NCBI GenBank assembly: GCA_943332615.1
Contig: CALQQB010000017.1
Coordinates: 1 to 64,000 of the forward strand
DNA: 64,000 bases
Reading direction: 5' to 3'
Source: Phenylobacterium deserti
GTDB taxonomy: Bacteria > Pseudomonadota > Alphaproteobacteria > Caulobacterales > Caulobacteraceae
A program made the translations under genes and the position numbers. Under the pieces are notes generated by a model that saw only the letters and a list, made by a program, of their open reading frames with translations, was not told the DNA's origin and did no database searches. This document shows, one piece after another, positions 26,983-38,228 of the stretch. Position 1 is the first letter of the stretch. Every line of letters begins with the position of its first letter.

Positions 26983-27836
26983 GCAACGCATTCGAGATCG
27001 CCTGGACCTGCTTCGCCGTCACCCTGGAGGGCAAGGTCGCCCACATCCGGCTGAACCGGCCTGAGGCGTTCAATTCCATGAACCGGGCGTTCTGGAGCGA
27101 GTTGCCGGCGATCGTGCGGGACATCGACGACAACGCCCGGGCCCGGGCGATCGTCATCTCCTCCACGGGCAAGCACTTCTGCGCCGGGATGGACCTGCAG
27201 AACTTCGCCGGCGTCGGGGAGGCTGGCGTCCGGCCCGGCGACCGCTGGACCCAGGCCGAGGCCTCGCGGCATCACCTGCGCTCGCTGCAGGACAGCTTCA
27301 ACTGCCTCGACGAGGCGAGGGTCCCGGTGATCGCGGCGATCCAGGGCGGATGTGTCGGGGGCGGCGTCGATCTCACCAGCGCCTGCGACATCCGCTACGC
27401 CAGCGCCGACGCCTTCTTCTGCGTGCAGGAAATCAACATCGGCATGACCGCCGACGCCGGCACCTTCCCGCGTCTCTGCAAGCTGATCCCGCAGGGCTGG
27501 GTGCGGGAGCTTGCCTACACCGGCCGCCGGATGCCGGCGGCGCAGGCGTGCGAGATAGGTCTCGTCAACGTCGTGCTGCCCGACCATGACGCGGCGGTGG
27601 CCCATGCACTGGCCACCGCCGCCGAGATCGCCAGCAAGGCGCCGCTGGCGGTCGCCGGCTCGAAGGCGATGATCAACTACGCCCGCGAGCACGGCACGGC
27701 CGCGTCGCTGGACTACCTGGGCGTCTGGCAGGCCGGCATGTTCGCCGGCCCGCACATGGCTGAGGCGTTCAAGGCCAAGCAGGAGGGCCGCGCCGCCGAC
27801 TTCCCGGATCTTGTGCCCATTCACCGCGGGATGTAG
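26979..27836 (+). CDS. Crotonase family enzyme, dienoyl-CoA isomerase/enoyl-CoA hydratase-like
   Basis: 285 aa. Crotonase signatures: VAHIRLNRPEAFNSMN, the oxyanion-hole segment HFCAGMDLQNFAG and AIQGGCVGGGVDLTSACDIRYAS. The active-site stretch FCVQEINIGMTADAGTFPRL resembles delta3,5-delta2,4-dienoyl-CoA isomerase more than plain hydratases, since the Asp in TADAGT matches the isomerase Asp. It is coupled by ATGA to the CoA ligase and completes the beta-oxidation operon. A FadH-like dienoyl-CoA reductase sits convergent next door, which fits an isomerase. Confidence 0.85.
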   Translation: MSNAFEIAWTCFAVTLEGKVAHIRLNRPEAFNSMNRAFWSELPAIVRDIDDNARARAIVISSTGKHFCAGMDLQNFAGVGEAGVRPGDRWTQAEASRHHLRSLQDSFNCLDEARVPVIAAIQGGCVGGGVDLTSACDIRYASADAFFCVQEINIGMTADAGTFPRLCKLIPQGWVRELAYTGRRMPAAQACEIGLVNVVLPDHDAAVAHALATAAEIASKAPLAVAGSKAMINYAREHGTAASLDYLGVWQAGMFAGPHMAEAFKAKQEGRAADFPDLVPIHRGM

Positions 27837-27872
27837 CCGCCGCCCAGGCCCGGCGCCCGGATGGCGGGCGGG

Positions 27873-30011
<2,139 letters not shown>

Positions 30012-30110
30012 TTATGGCCGCAAGAGAAACGGGGGTCACGTCTCAGCAAAGCCGCGCCGCGCGCCTCGCTCACCTTGCGTGAGGCGCAGCCGAAGCAGAT
30101 TCTGACCCGC

Positions 30111-30230
30111 ATGGCGGATTTTCGGATTACCGGCGAGCCGAAATGGCTGCGCTCGATCTGGTTTAACGCTATTCTTCAGCTGCTCATCACTTTCACGCCG
30201 GACCGTCACGCGCCGCGCGCCGCCACCTGA
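30111..30230 (+). other. Possible small ORF or gene relic, 39 codons
   Basis: In the 360-bp gap 29907-30266 one frame stays open from about 30064 and reads MADFRITGEPKWLRSIWFNA from an ATG at 30111 to a stop at 30228-30230. Codon choice is plausible, but no ribosome site precedes it and I do not recognise the protein. It could be the end of a lost gene. Nothing else was seen in the gap apart from the GGAG ribosome site of the next gene. Confidence 0.2.
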
Positions 30231-30266
30231 GGCGCGCCGTCGCCCTTCGAGACACTGGAGCTCAGC

Positions 30267-31415
30267 ATGCGTCGTACCCTTGCTCTTTCGCTGGCTACGG
30301 CGCTTTGCACGTTCGGGGTCGCTGAGGCGGGTGCCGCGCCGTCTGCCAAGGTCGTCGATCCGACCATCCAGCAGCCGGGCTGGAGTGCTGCGAAGAACGC
30401 CTGGGGGCAACCAGACCTGTCGGGCTCGTGGAGCAATGCGACGATTACGCCTTTGACACGCAACACGCGCCTGACCAACAAGGCGACGCTTCCGCCCACC
30501 GAGGTCAAGGCGCTGGAATCGACCTTCGCGGCGGCGCTCGAGCAACGGGATGAGACCACGAACCCCAACGTCCTGCCCGGCAGCGACGAGGACAAGGCCA
30601 AGGATGCGAAGCTCTTCGCGGTCCGGCCGGACTTCGCCGCGGCAGGCGGCGATGTCGGCGGCTACAATAACTACTGGCTGGATCCCGGGAACCACATCCT
30701 TGAAGTCGACGGCGAGTTCCGGACGTCCATCTTCACCACCCCCGACGGCCAGCTGCCGAAGCGCAAGAGCGGCTCGAACGGCGGCGCGTCAGGCCCCTAC
30801 AACGGCGGGGGACTGGGTTCGTTCGACTCCTATGAGACCCGTCCGCTGGGCGAGCGCTGCGTGATCGGTTTCGGCCGCAATGCCGGCCCGCCAATGTTCC
30901 CCAACGGCTACTACAATAACAACTATCAGATCGTGCAGACCGGCGACGCCGTCGCGATCACGGTGGAGATGATCCACGACACGCGGGTGATCCGGCTAAA
31001 TTCACAGCACCGCACGGACGGTCTGCGGCCGTGGATGGGGGATTCGATCGGCCACTACGAGGGGAACACGTTCGTCGTGGAGACCACAAATATCCCCGAA
31101 TCGCAGAACCTCTATGGCGCGTGGAAGACCCTGAAGGTGACCGAGCGCTTCACCCGCGTGTCGCCGACCCGGATCAAGTACAGCTTCGAAGCCGAGGACC
31201 CCAGCGTCTGGGACAAGCCCTGGGGCGGCGAATATACCTTCTCGCCCGTGAGCGGCCTCTACGAGTACGCCTGCCACGAGGGCAACTACGCGCTGCCCGC
31301 GATCCTGGCGGGCGCGCGGCGCCAGGAAGAGGAAACCGCGAGCGTGACTGCGGCTGCAAAGGGGACGGTTCCTGTCGCCGCAAGTTCGCCGAAGGCGAAG
31401 CGCGGCGCGGACTAA
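30267..31415 (+). CDS. Secreted protein of unknown function
   Basis: 382 aa; GGAG lies 7 nt before the ATG. A Sec signal (MRRTLALSLATALCTFGVAEAGA) is followed by a mature protein with PDLSGSW near its start, RPWMGDSIGHYEGNTFVVETTN, KVTERFTRVSPTRIKYSFEAEDP and EYACHEGNYALPAILAGAR. The same blocks recur in a widespread family of exported hypothetical proteins found beside catabolic genes in Proteobacteria and Acidobacteria; I know of no assigned activity. It stands alone, followed by a hairpin and the MarR-controlled monooxygenase. Confidence 0.8.
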   Translation: MRRTLALSLATALCTFGVAEAGAAPSAKVVDPTIQQPGWSAAKNAWGQPDLSGSWSNATITPLTRNTRLTNKATLPPTEVKALESTFAAALEQRDETTNPNVLPGSDEDKAKDAKLFAVRPDFAAAGGDVGGYNNYWLDPGNHILEVDGEFRTSIFTTPDGQLPKRKSGSNGGASGPYNGGGLGSFDSYETRPLGERCVIGFGRNAGPPMFPNGYYNNNYQIVQTGDAVAITVEMIHDTRVIRLNSQHRTDGLRPWMGDSIGHYEGNTFVVETTNIPESQNLYGAWKTLKVTERFTRVSPTRIKYSFEAEDPSVWDKPWGGEYTFSPVSGLYEYACHEGNYALPAILAGARRQEEETASVTAAAKGTVPVAASSPKAKRGAD

Positions 31416-31444
31416 GCGCGCTCACCACGCCCGTCAGGTGACCG

Positions 31445-31486
31445 CAGGACCCTGTTCCGGGCGCAACTCGCGCCCGACGGGTCCTG
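31445..31486. terminator. Two-tier hairpin after the secreted-protein gene
   Basis: An outer stem CAGGACCC/GGGTCCTG (8 bp) encloses an inner stem GGGCGC/GCGCCC (6 bp) with loop AACTC; 6-nt and 3-nt bulges separate them. It starts 30 bp after the stop codon. No T-run follows, so termination is not certain. Confidence 0.45.
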
Positions 31487-31647
31487 TTGGTAGACGTACC
31501 CGTGCTTCCATAAGGCAAACCGTCACGGCTTTTCGGCTGCGGAGACAGGCCGCGGAATGGGGGCTATTTGGGCTGGATTTTGGCCCCTGGAGACGGGCGC
31601 CGATGACGGACTGGCAGGTCGCAACCCCCGGAAACTCGGGGCTTTCA

Positions 31648-31679
31648 GGGAAATGTCTCCGCCTGGAGACGAGTTTCCC
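31648..31679. repeat. Imperfect inverted repeat in the 408-bp gap before the monooxygenase
   Basis: GGGAAA-T-GTCTCC pairs across a 4-nt loop with GGAGAC-GAG-TTTCCC. The half GGAGACG also occurs about 75 bp upstream. This is the only other structure I saw in 31416-31767. It could be an RNA hairpin or a degraded mobile-element end. Confidence 0.3.
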
Positions 31680-31767
31680 AGACTGCGTGGCGGGGCGGGC
31701 AGTGAGCAGTCGACAGCGCTCCGCGATGTAGGCGCGTCGGGCTCTGGTCCAGAGCCTTCATCTGGCG

Positions 31768-31796
31768 TTGACATGGTCAAGTAACTTGACATATCA
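31768..31796 (+). promoter_or_regulatory. Promoter with embedded MarR-type operator
   Basis: TTGACA (31768-31773), 17 nt, then ATATCA (31791-31796) resembles a sigma-70 promoter. The spacer holds the palindrome GTCAAGTAACTTGAC (31776-31790), a perfect 7-bp inverted repeat around one base. Binding there would block RNA polymerase. The same GTCAA-N5-TTGAC recurs twice upstream of the TonB receptor at 35865. The likely binder is the MarR protein encoded at 33072-33560. Confidence 0.6.
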
Positions 31797-31823
31797 GCTT
31801 GCTGAACCGCGAGGGCCTCCATC

Positions 31824-33071
31824 GTGAACGACGCTCCGACCCTCAAGCTCGCGGATCGGCGAATCCCCGCAGGAGGCGACTGGCTAAGCGCCGAGGTTCT
31901 GGAAAACCTGACGCCCGGGGAACTCGTCCGGCGCGCCTCGGCCCTCAGGCCCTTGCTGGCCGCCCACGCGCTTGAGGCTGAGACCCTGCGCCGCCCGGTG
32001 GACAGCGTGTGGCAGGCCCTGAGGGACAGCGGAGTGTTCTACCACTTCGTGCCGAAGGCCTATGGCGGGCTGGAGTTCAGCCTCGATGCCTTCATCGACG
32101 CAATGCTGCCTCTCGGAGAAGGCTGCGCCTCGACCGGCTGGGTCGCCTCGTTCTGCGTTGAGCACAACTGGATGCTCGCCCAATTCTCCAAGGAGGCGCA
32201 GGACGAGATCTTTGGCGGCGGCTGGCCCTACGTGATCGCGCCGGGTGTCACCATGCCGCCCGGCAAGGCGATCCCGGTCGATGGCGGCTACCGGCTGACC
32301 GGCCGTTGGAAGTGGGGCACGGGCGTGATGCACGCCGACTGGGTCCTGGCCACCGGCATGATCCCCGGCGAATCGCCGCCGCGCATGCTGTTTTTCGTCT
32401 TCCCGGCCGCGGACGCCACGGTGATCGACACTTGGCGCATGGACGGCATGGCCGGCACCGGCAGCAATGACATTGTCGCAGAGGAGCTCTTCGTCCCCGC
32501 TCACCGGTGCATCGACATGAGCTTGATGCGCGAAGGGCGTGCGCCTGGGGCCTTGCTCCATGACAATCCGATCTACCGGATGCCCATGCTGCCGTTCCTG
32601 GGGATAACGGCGGCCATTCCGGCTGTGGGGCTGGCCCGCGCGACAGTCCAGGCCTTCAATGAGCGGCTTGGCGTCCGTGTCTTGCACGGCTCCAGCGCCA
32701 CCCAGGCCGAGAAGCCGATAGCCCAGATGCGCCTGGCCCAGGCCGAGATGTCCGCGCGCACGGCCGAGGTGCTGCTCCGCGACGCAGCGCGCCAGACCAT
32801 GGCGCTTGCGGATCGGAGGATCCCGTCAACAGCCGACGAGAGAACCTATATTCGGGTCCAGATCGCATCGGCCATGGACCATTGTCGTGCGGCGATCCGC
32901 ACGGTGTGCGTGGCCAGCGGGTCGAGCGCGCATGCCCTGGACAATCCTCTCCAGCGTGCGCTGCGCGACGTGAATGTGATGGCCAGCCATGTGGTCTATG
33001 ACCTGGACATGGCGCTGGAACTTCGTGGGCGTTCGATGATCGGTTTGCCGCCCAACACCGCGTTGACCTGA
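31824..33071 (+). CDS. Acyl-CoA-dehydrogenase-fold flavin monooxygenase (HsaA/HpaB-like)
   Basis: 415 aa from a GTG preceded by GAGGG. Features: VWQALRDSGVFYHFVPKAYGG, GEGCASTGWVASFCVEHNW, the FMN/substrate stretch GYRLTGRWKWGTGVMHADWVLATG, and TWRMDGMAGTGSNDIVAEELFVP. These match the two-component flavin-dependent hydroxylases of the group that includes HsaA (3-HSA hydroxylase of steroid degradation), not true acyl-CoA dehydrogenases. A separate flavin reductase is needed and is not seen here. It is convergent with the MarR gene, the two stop codons being adjacent with no gap. Aromatic or steroid substrate is inferred. Confidence 0.85.
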   Translation: MNDAPTLKLADRRIPAGGDWLSAEVLENLTPGELVRRASALRPLLAAHALEAETLRRPVDSVWQALRDSGVFYHFVPKAYGGLEFSLDAFIDAMLPLGEGCASTGWVASFCVEHNWMLAQFSKEAQDEIFGGGWPYVIAPGVTMPPGKAIPVDGGYRLTGRWKWGTGVMHADWVLATGMIPGESPPRMLFFVFPAADATVIDTWRMDGMAGTGSNDIVAEELFVPAHRCIDMSLMREGRAPGALLHDNPIYRMPMLPFLGITAAIPAVGLARATVQAFNERLGVRVLHGSSATQAEKPIAQMRLAQAEMSARTAEVLLRDAARQTMALADRRIPSTADERTYIRVQIASAMDHCRAAIRTVCVASGSSAHALDNPLQRALRDVNVMASHVVYDLDMALELRGRSMIGLPPNTALT

Positions 33072-33560
33072 CTACCGGCTTTTCGGGGCTGCGACGTCGG
33101 GCGGGCTACCCCAGTCGGCCGAAAGCGCCGTGGCGAGGCCAGCGACGGCGTCGTCGCCGATACGGCGTCGCAGCTCCGCCTCGAGGTCCCGAAGCACCGC
33201 GCCGGCGGCATTGCGCAGCGGCGTCGACGATTCGGCGAAACTGACGATCCGGGCGCGCCGATCCTGGGGGTCGGGCTCAGTCTTCAGGAGACCCCGGGCC
33301 TCGAGTTCCACGATCATCTGGCTGACCGCCTGACGGCTCACTCCCAGATTGGCTGCGAGTCGGATGGGACGGACCTCGCCGGCGGAGATGTTGGCGAACA
33401 GCAGAGACTGGGCGCGGGTCACGGGCGGCCAGCCCGCAGCCTTCACAGCCGACTGCAGCGCCTCGTCGAACCAGTAGACGCCCATCAGCAGGTTGATCAT
33501 CAAGAGGTCGCTCTGAACGCGCCTTAGGGGGGCCGGTCGCGCAGGACGTGATCGACTCAT
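33072..33560 (-). CDS. MarR family transcriptional regulator
   Basis: 162 aa. The winged helix-turn-helix is clear: PIRLAANLGVSRQAVSQMIVELEARGLLKTEPDPQDRRARIVSF, with the DxRxR wing. Its ribosome site is poor at the ATG used here, so a start a few codons later is possible. The gene lies between the monooxygenase and the DUF3604 gene, and three matching palindromes (31776, 35652, 35684) lie before the neighbouring promoters, so it is the prime candidate to bind them. No such site is seen before its own start. Confidence 0.88.
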   Translation of the reverse strand: MSRSRPARPAPLRRVQSDLLMINLLMGVYWFDEALQSAVKAAGWPPVTRAQSLLFANISAGEVRPIRLAANLGVSRQAVSQMIVELEARGLLKTEPDPQDRRARIVSFAESSTPLRNAAGAVLRDLEAELRRRIGDDAVAGLATALSADWGSPPDVAAPKSR

Positions 33561-33698
33561 CTCTTCACATGGTTTGGGGGACGACCGGTACGGATCATCT
33601 CGGCCTCGAGTCCTTCGAATGTCTCACCTGTTCAGGCGCTATCGGCAAGGCGTCGTCGCGAGTTCATATCTCGGAGCCAGCCGTGGCGTATCGGATCA

Positions 33699-35543
33699 TC
33701 AGCCCGGCGCGTACCAGATGGGAGAACCCCAAGCGCGCTCCTCGATCATTCTATCGGCCCCAGGGAACTCGGCGCATCTGCCCTCGCGCCGGCATTGCAC
33801 GGAGGACCAGCGCGGTGTCGGAACCTCAATGACTCGCGGATACCAGTACGAGCCGTCCGCGCGGTCGAACGCTTTGTCCTGCCAAATCACGCAGGCATGG
33901 GTCCCGCCGCCCCGGCGCTCCCAGACGGTCTCAACTGTTTCCTCGAAGCCTCCCCGACGGGTCGCGCCCCTGACGATCTCGATCCTGGCGATTGGCGTCC
34001 GATCGGCCGTGGCTTCGATCCTGAACACGGCCGCGCGGCCGCCGGGCTTCAGCATGCTTCCCATGGGCGTCGCCTGTTTGCGCTGGGTGCTGGAGTCGGG
34101 TGCGTCGCAGGACAGCCCTCCGAGTCGGTCGGTCGCGTGGAACCGCAGCGCGATGCGCGGCCCGCTCGTGGCGTAGACCTCGCGACGCTTCAACGCGGCG
34201 AAGACGCTTTCACGGGTGTTCTGCTCCGCCCAGACCCCGACAATGCCGCCGGGGTTGAAGCCTACGCGGGACATGTTCCGCTCGAAGTTGCCTATGCCGA
34301 AGACGCTGCCCTGCCACTGGGCCTCGTCAACGAAGCCGCCGAAACCAGTGTGGGCGTCGGTCGAGCCGACAAAACCCAACTGCAGCGGATTCCTGCGGCC
34401 GCCTGCCTGCGCAAGCAGGCCCCGACGGAGAAGACCGCGCGCATAGCTGCCGCGCATGCGTTCCCAGTCCGCCTCGGTGAAAGCCTCGGGCGCCCGTGGT
34501 TTTGAGTGAGATGTAATGTAGTTCTCGAATGCGCAGTCCGTACTCTTAAGTCGGTCCCCGAAGCCTGGCAGGCATTCGCTGGAGCCCTTTTCCTGGGTGA
34601 TTTCGGCCAGCCGCTCGAAGCGAGAGCGGAGCGCCAACTGCCGCTCGTCCTCGGTCTCGATATCGAAACTCAGGCCGTCTCCCATGTTCATGTTGTGCGG
34701 GATGGCGATCGCGTCGCAGCCGTCCTCGGGACGGCACTGTTCCATCAGCGCCTCCCACAGCTGGCTGGCCTGCGGGTAGCGGATGTAGTCGATCGGAATG
34801 GCCGTGACGTGGCTGCTGGCGAAGACCACATTGCGGTGGGTATGCGAGGCGCCGGGCGTGGCGGACCACTCGAAGCCGACAAAGGCGGTGAACCGGCACG
34901 GCTGGTTGGCCTCGTTGGCCTGCCGCTGGACCCGCGCCCACTGGCTGTCCCTGGCATCCAGGCAGGCCTTGGGGTTCTCCCGGCAGATCTCGGTGGGTTG
35001 GGGTCGGGCCAGGGTGATGGTCGGGTTCACGAAGTCCTGGAAGATTGAGGCGCCGGTCGCCTGCGTGCTGTTAGCCCTCAGCCTTCGGCAGACGGGATGA
35101 TCGGAGAAGCCAGGCTCGGTGCAGGTGAACATCAGGTCCAGCCACTCGGCGTGGTCGGTCACGGCCATGAAGTCCAGGGGACGCGCCAGCTGCACCGGAC
35201 CGGATGCCAGATCGATGCGTTGGCCCTTGGCGAAGCGGAAGGCGTCAGCGGGGGTCTGGAGGGTGCCGTAACCGTAGGCGTCGAGCGAATAGGCCGTGTG
35301 AACGTGAAGGTCGCCCCAGTAGACGTGCTTCGTCGCCGGATCGGCGCCGGGGCATTCCGTGGCGGCCAGGTGAGGATCCGGTGACACCGCCGCGGCCTTG
35401 GGCCCCGACGCGCGATCGGCCGAGCAGCCGGTCAGTGCCAAGGCGATCGCCAGAACGGCAAGGCCAGCCCGCCAGGAGCCGATGGCGCGATCGACCCGGC
35501 GCGCGATGCGACGCTGTCCTGCCGTTCGACCAGACACCGGCAT
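33699..35543 (-). CDS. DUF3604 lipoprotein with PHP-like metal motif
   Basis: 614 aa from the ATG at 35543; an ORF extends 22 codons further up, so the start is not fixed. The N-terminal signal ends in ALALTGC, a lipobox. DUF3604 features follow: YWGDLHVHTAYSLDAYGYGT (PHP-type HxH), FMAVTDHAEWLDLM, FVGFEWSATPGASHTHRNVVF, DAIAIPHNMNMGDG and FGFVGSTDAHTGFGG-type sequence. The His/Asp set suggests a metal-dependent hydrolase exposed in the periplasm. DUF3604 genes often accompany TonB receptors in catabolic islands, as here, with the receptor divergent across two shared operator palindromes. Substrate unknown. Confidence 0.87.
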   Translation of the reverse strand: MPVSGRTAGQRRIARRVDRAIGSWRAGLAVLAIALALTGCSADRASGPKAAAVSPDPHLAATECPGADPATKHVYWGDLHVHTAYSLDAYGYGTLQTPADAFRFAKGQRIDLASGPVQLARPLDFMAVTDHAEWLDLMFTCTEPGFSDHPVCRRLRANSTQATGASIFQDFVNPTITLARPQPTEICRENPKACLDARDSQWARVQRQANEANQPCRFTAFVGFEWSATPGASHTHRNVVFASSHVTAIPIDYIRYPQASQLWEALMEQCRPEDGCDAIAIPHNMNMGDGLSFDIETEDERQLALRSRFERLAEITQEKGSSECLPGFGDRLKSTDCAFENYITSHSKPRAPEAFTEADWERMRGSYARGLLRRGLLAQAGGRRNPLQLGFVGSTDAHTGFGGFVDEAQWQGSVFGIGNFERNMSRVGFNPGGIVGVWAEQNTRESVFAALKRREVYATSGPRIALRFHATDRLGGLSCDAPDSSTQRKQATPMGSMLKPGGRAAVFRIEATADRTPIARIEIVRGATRRGGFEETVETVWERRGGGTHACVIWQDKAFDRADGSYWYPRVIEVPTPRWSSVQCRREGRCAEFPGADRMIEERAWGSPIWYAPG

Positions 35544-35651
35544 TCCGCCATCCCCATGCTTGCGCCGAAGCGCGCCCCTTCTTGCAGGGCCGGGGCGCTT
35601 CGGAACCACGCTTGAACCCAGGCAACAATCGTCAGCGTTGGCAGGTCCTTA

Positions 35652-35666
35652 GTCAACAATATTGAC
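35652..35666. promoter_or_regulatory. MarR-type operator copy GTCAACAATATTGAC
   Basis: Fits GTCAA-N5-TTGAC exactly. It lies in the 321-bp divergent gap between the DUF3604 gene and the TonB receptor, nearer the DUF3604 side. The reverse half TTGACT and forward half TTGACA could serve as -35 elements in both directions. Confidence 0.55.
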
Positions 35667-35683
35667 AATTTCCGACGCGAGCC

Positions 35684-35698
35684 GTCAAGCTAATTGAC
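35684..35698. promoter_or_regulatory. MarR-type operator copy GTCAAGCTAATTGAC
   Basis: Second GTCAA-N5-TTGAC in this gap, 32 bp (about three helical turns) from the first. Its right half with the next base is TTGACA, a -35 candidate with TAGGCT 16 nt later. The same-face spacing suggests cooperative binding of two dimers. Confidence 0.55.
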
Positions 35699-35864
35699 AA
35701 TAAACCCCTCAAGGGTAGGCTTGGCCGTGGAGTGAGGCGTGGGGGGGCCTGTCCGAGCCGGAGAACCGGCCGGCGTCAGTCCATGCAGCCCAGCTTCGAA
35801 ACAGAAAAAGGCGTCGATCGCATGCGCCAGGGCGCCATAGCGCTTCGACAGGGGAGGAGACGAC

Positions 35865-38228
35865 GTGGCCAACCAAGCAATATCGCCCTATCGGCTGACA
35901 CTGGCGCTGGCCATGGCCCTGACGGGCGGGGCGGGCGTCTCCCTGCCGTCTGTCGCCAAAGCCGCCGACAAGGGCGCGCTGGCCGTCGAAGAGGTCGTCG
36001 TCACCGCCCGCAAGCGCGAGGAAAACCTGCAGGACACCCCTATCGCCATCACCGCGATTGGCGGGGCGCAACTGCAGGCGCGGGGCGCGGCAGACCTGAC
36101 CGCGATCGAATCGCTGGCGCCCAACGTCCACTTCTCGGCCAGCCAGCCGACATCCGGCCTGTCCGGCGCCACGGCGGTGTTCATCCGCGGCATCGGTCAG
36201 CGCGACTTCACGATCAATGTCGATCCGGCTGTTGGCATCTACTTCGACGGAGTCTACGTGGGCCGTTCCATCGGCGCCCTCATGGATCTGGTCGAGATTG
36301 AACGCGTCGAGGTCCTCCGCGGGCCCCAGAACACGCTGTTCGGACGCAACACCATCGGTGGTGCGATCAGCGTCGTCACCAAGTCGCCGAGCCGCACATT
36401 TGGCGGATCGCTGAAGGCGGCCGGCGGCCAGGACTCGTACCGCGAACTCAGCGGCGCCGTGAACCTGCCGATCTCCGACCGGGTCCGAGCCAGCGTCAGC
36501 GCCTTCTATCGGCACCAGGACGGCTACGTGAAGGCCCTCCAGTACACCGGCCTGAAACTCGGCGAAGACGATATGAGGGGTGCGCGCGGCAAGCTCGCGT
36601 TCGACATCACCTCCGACATTACCCTGGAGTTCGCCGGAGATATCGCGCGCACGTCGAATTCGCCGGGGCCGGTTGTGCCGGTGGTTCTCAACACATTGCT
36701 GCCCGTTGGAACCGTCGGCACGGGACCCTTCAACACCTTCTTCAACAACAGCCTCACCCTGTCGGGCGATGCGGCCTGCCGTACGACGGCAGGCCAGGCG
36801 ACGAACACGAAGTGCTTTGGGTCGGTCTATCTGCCCAGTTCGCCGTTCGCATCGAACGCCGTCTTCACCGACAAGACCGGCAAGAAGGTCGACCCTGAGA
36901 ACCAGCTCGACACCAATGGAATCAGCGCCACGCTTACGGCCAAGACGCCGATCGGGCAGTTCAAGTCCATCTCGGCCTACCGTGATTTCGATGCGGTCAC
37001 TTTCAACGATCTCGACTTCACACCGTTCCTGTTGTTTGCCAACAACCACCCGGAATTCTCGCAGCACCAGTACTCGCAAGAATTCCAACTCGTCGGATCA
37101 ACGGCCAACGGAAAGATCGACTATGTAACGGGCCTTTACTACTTCAAGGAGAAGGGCCTTGAGCGCATCTACAATCAGGTCATCACGGCGTTCAACGCGA
37201 CCACCAATCCCGGCGCTTTGGCGCAGGACATCTTCCGGAACATCGACAATTCGTCGAAGGCCGCCTACGCGCAAGTGAGCTACCACGTGACCGACACGGT
37301 CACGCTGGCGGGCGGCGCGCGATATACGGAGGGCCGGAAGACCTTTACGATCAAGAATATCCTTCCGACCGGAGCGACCGATGGCCCCTATAGCGGCACG
37401 AAGAAGGTCGATCGGGTGACGCCGACGGCGACGATCGGATGGAAGGCGTCGCCGAAGTCTTTCGTCTACGCCACCTACTCCGAGGGCTTCCGAGACGGTG
37501 GGTACGCGGCCCGGTTCCTGGGCGTCCTGCCGGCCGTCCTGCCATCCTACAATCCGGAGTACGTCAAATCCTATGAGGTGGGCTCGAAGAACCTTCTTTT
37601 CGCCGACCGGCTGCGGCTGAACGTTGCGGCCTTCCGGACCGACTACAAGGACTTGCAGGTTGACGCGACGGTTCCGCCAGCGCTGCAGCTCGCCCAGCAG
37701 TCCACCATCCTCAATCTCGCTCAGGCGAAGATTCAGGGCGTCGAGTTAGAGTTCGACGGCCGGGTGACCGAGTGGCTCCGCCTGGACGGCGCCGTGGGTT
37801 ACTTGGACTCAGAGATCAAGCAGGTGTTGGGGGGAAGGGTCGCATCGGGCGCCTTCGGGGTCACGGCCGCGACACAACTGCCCTATTCTCCCAAGTGGAC
37901 AGGCAATCTGGGGGTCACTGTGACCGCGCCTGTCGCGGACGTGGGTCGCGCTGTCGGCCGGCTGGACTGGAGCTATACCGACACCCAGACGTCCGCGATC
38001 GACGGAAACTATGAGACCAAGCTGCGATCCCGCAGCTTCCTGAACGCGTCGCTGCGCCTGCTTCCGGAGGGCGGCCGCTGGGAGGCCGGGGTCTATGTGC
38101 GCAATCTCGCCAACGACAAGTACTTCGTGCAGAAGACCAACATTCAGGCGCTGAACTCGGCGTTCGGGGCCATCGGTCGGCCGCGGACGGTCTACGCGTC
38201 CATCACCTATCGATTTGGCGGCGAGTGA
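35865..38228 (+). CDS. TonB-dependent receptor, MarR-linked
   Basis: 787 aa from a GTG preceded by GGGGAGGAGA. Signal peptide to about VAKAA, then the TonB box EEVVVTARKREENLQDTPIAI, plug motifs VFIRGIGQRDFTINVDPAVGIYFDGVY and VEVLRGPQNTLFGRNTIGGAIS, and barrel strands ending in VYASITYRFGGE. It belongs to the large group with KREENLQDTPIAI plugs that is expanded in Sphingomonadales and Caulobacterales and tied to uptake of hydrophobic or plant-derived compounds. It is divergent from DUF3604 and shares its two operators, suggesting joint induction by the substrate. Confidence 0.93.
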   Translation: MANQAISPYRLTLALAMALTGGAGVSLPSVAKAADKGALAVEEVVVTARKREENLQDTPIAITAIGGAQLQARGAADLTAIESLAPNVHFSASQPTSGLSGATAVFIRGIGQRDFTINVDPAVGIYFDGVYVGRSIGALMDLVEIERVEVLRGPQNTLFGRNTIGGAISVVTKSPSRTFGGSLKAAGGQDSYRELSGAVNLPISDRVRASVSAFYRHQDGYVKALQYTGLKLGEDDMRGARGKLAFDITSDITLEFAGDIARTSNSPGPVVPVVLNTLLPVGTVGTGPFNTFFNNSLTLSGDAACRTTAGQATNTKCFGSVYLPSSPFASNAVFTDKTGKKVDPENQLDTNGISATLTAKTPIGQFKSISAYRDFDAVTFNDLDFTPFLLFANNHPEFSQHQYSQEFQLVGSTANGKIDYVTGLYYFKEKGLERIYNQVITAFNATTNPGALAQDIFRNIDNSSKAAYAQVSYHVTDTVTLAGGARYTEGRKTFTIKNILPTGATDGPYSGTKKVDRVTPTATIGWKASPKSFVYATYSEGFRDGGYAARFLGVLPAVLPSYNPEYVKSYEVGSKNLLFADRLRLNVAAFRTDYKDLQVDATVPPALQLAQQSTILNLAQAKIQGVELEFDGRVTEWLRLDGAVGYLDSEIKQVLGGRVASGAFGVTAATQLPYSPKWTGNLGVTVTAPVADVGRAVGRLDWSYTDTQTSAIDGNYETKLRSRSFLNASLRLLPEGGRWEAGVYVRNLANDKYFVQKTNIQALNSAFGAIGRPRTVYASITYRFGGE

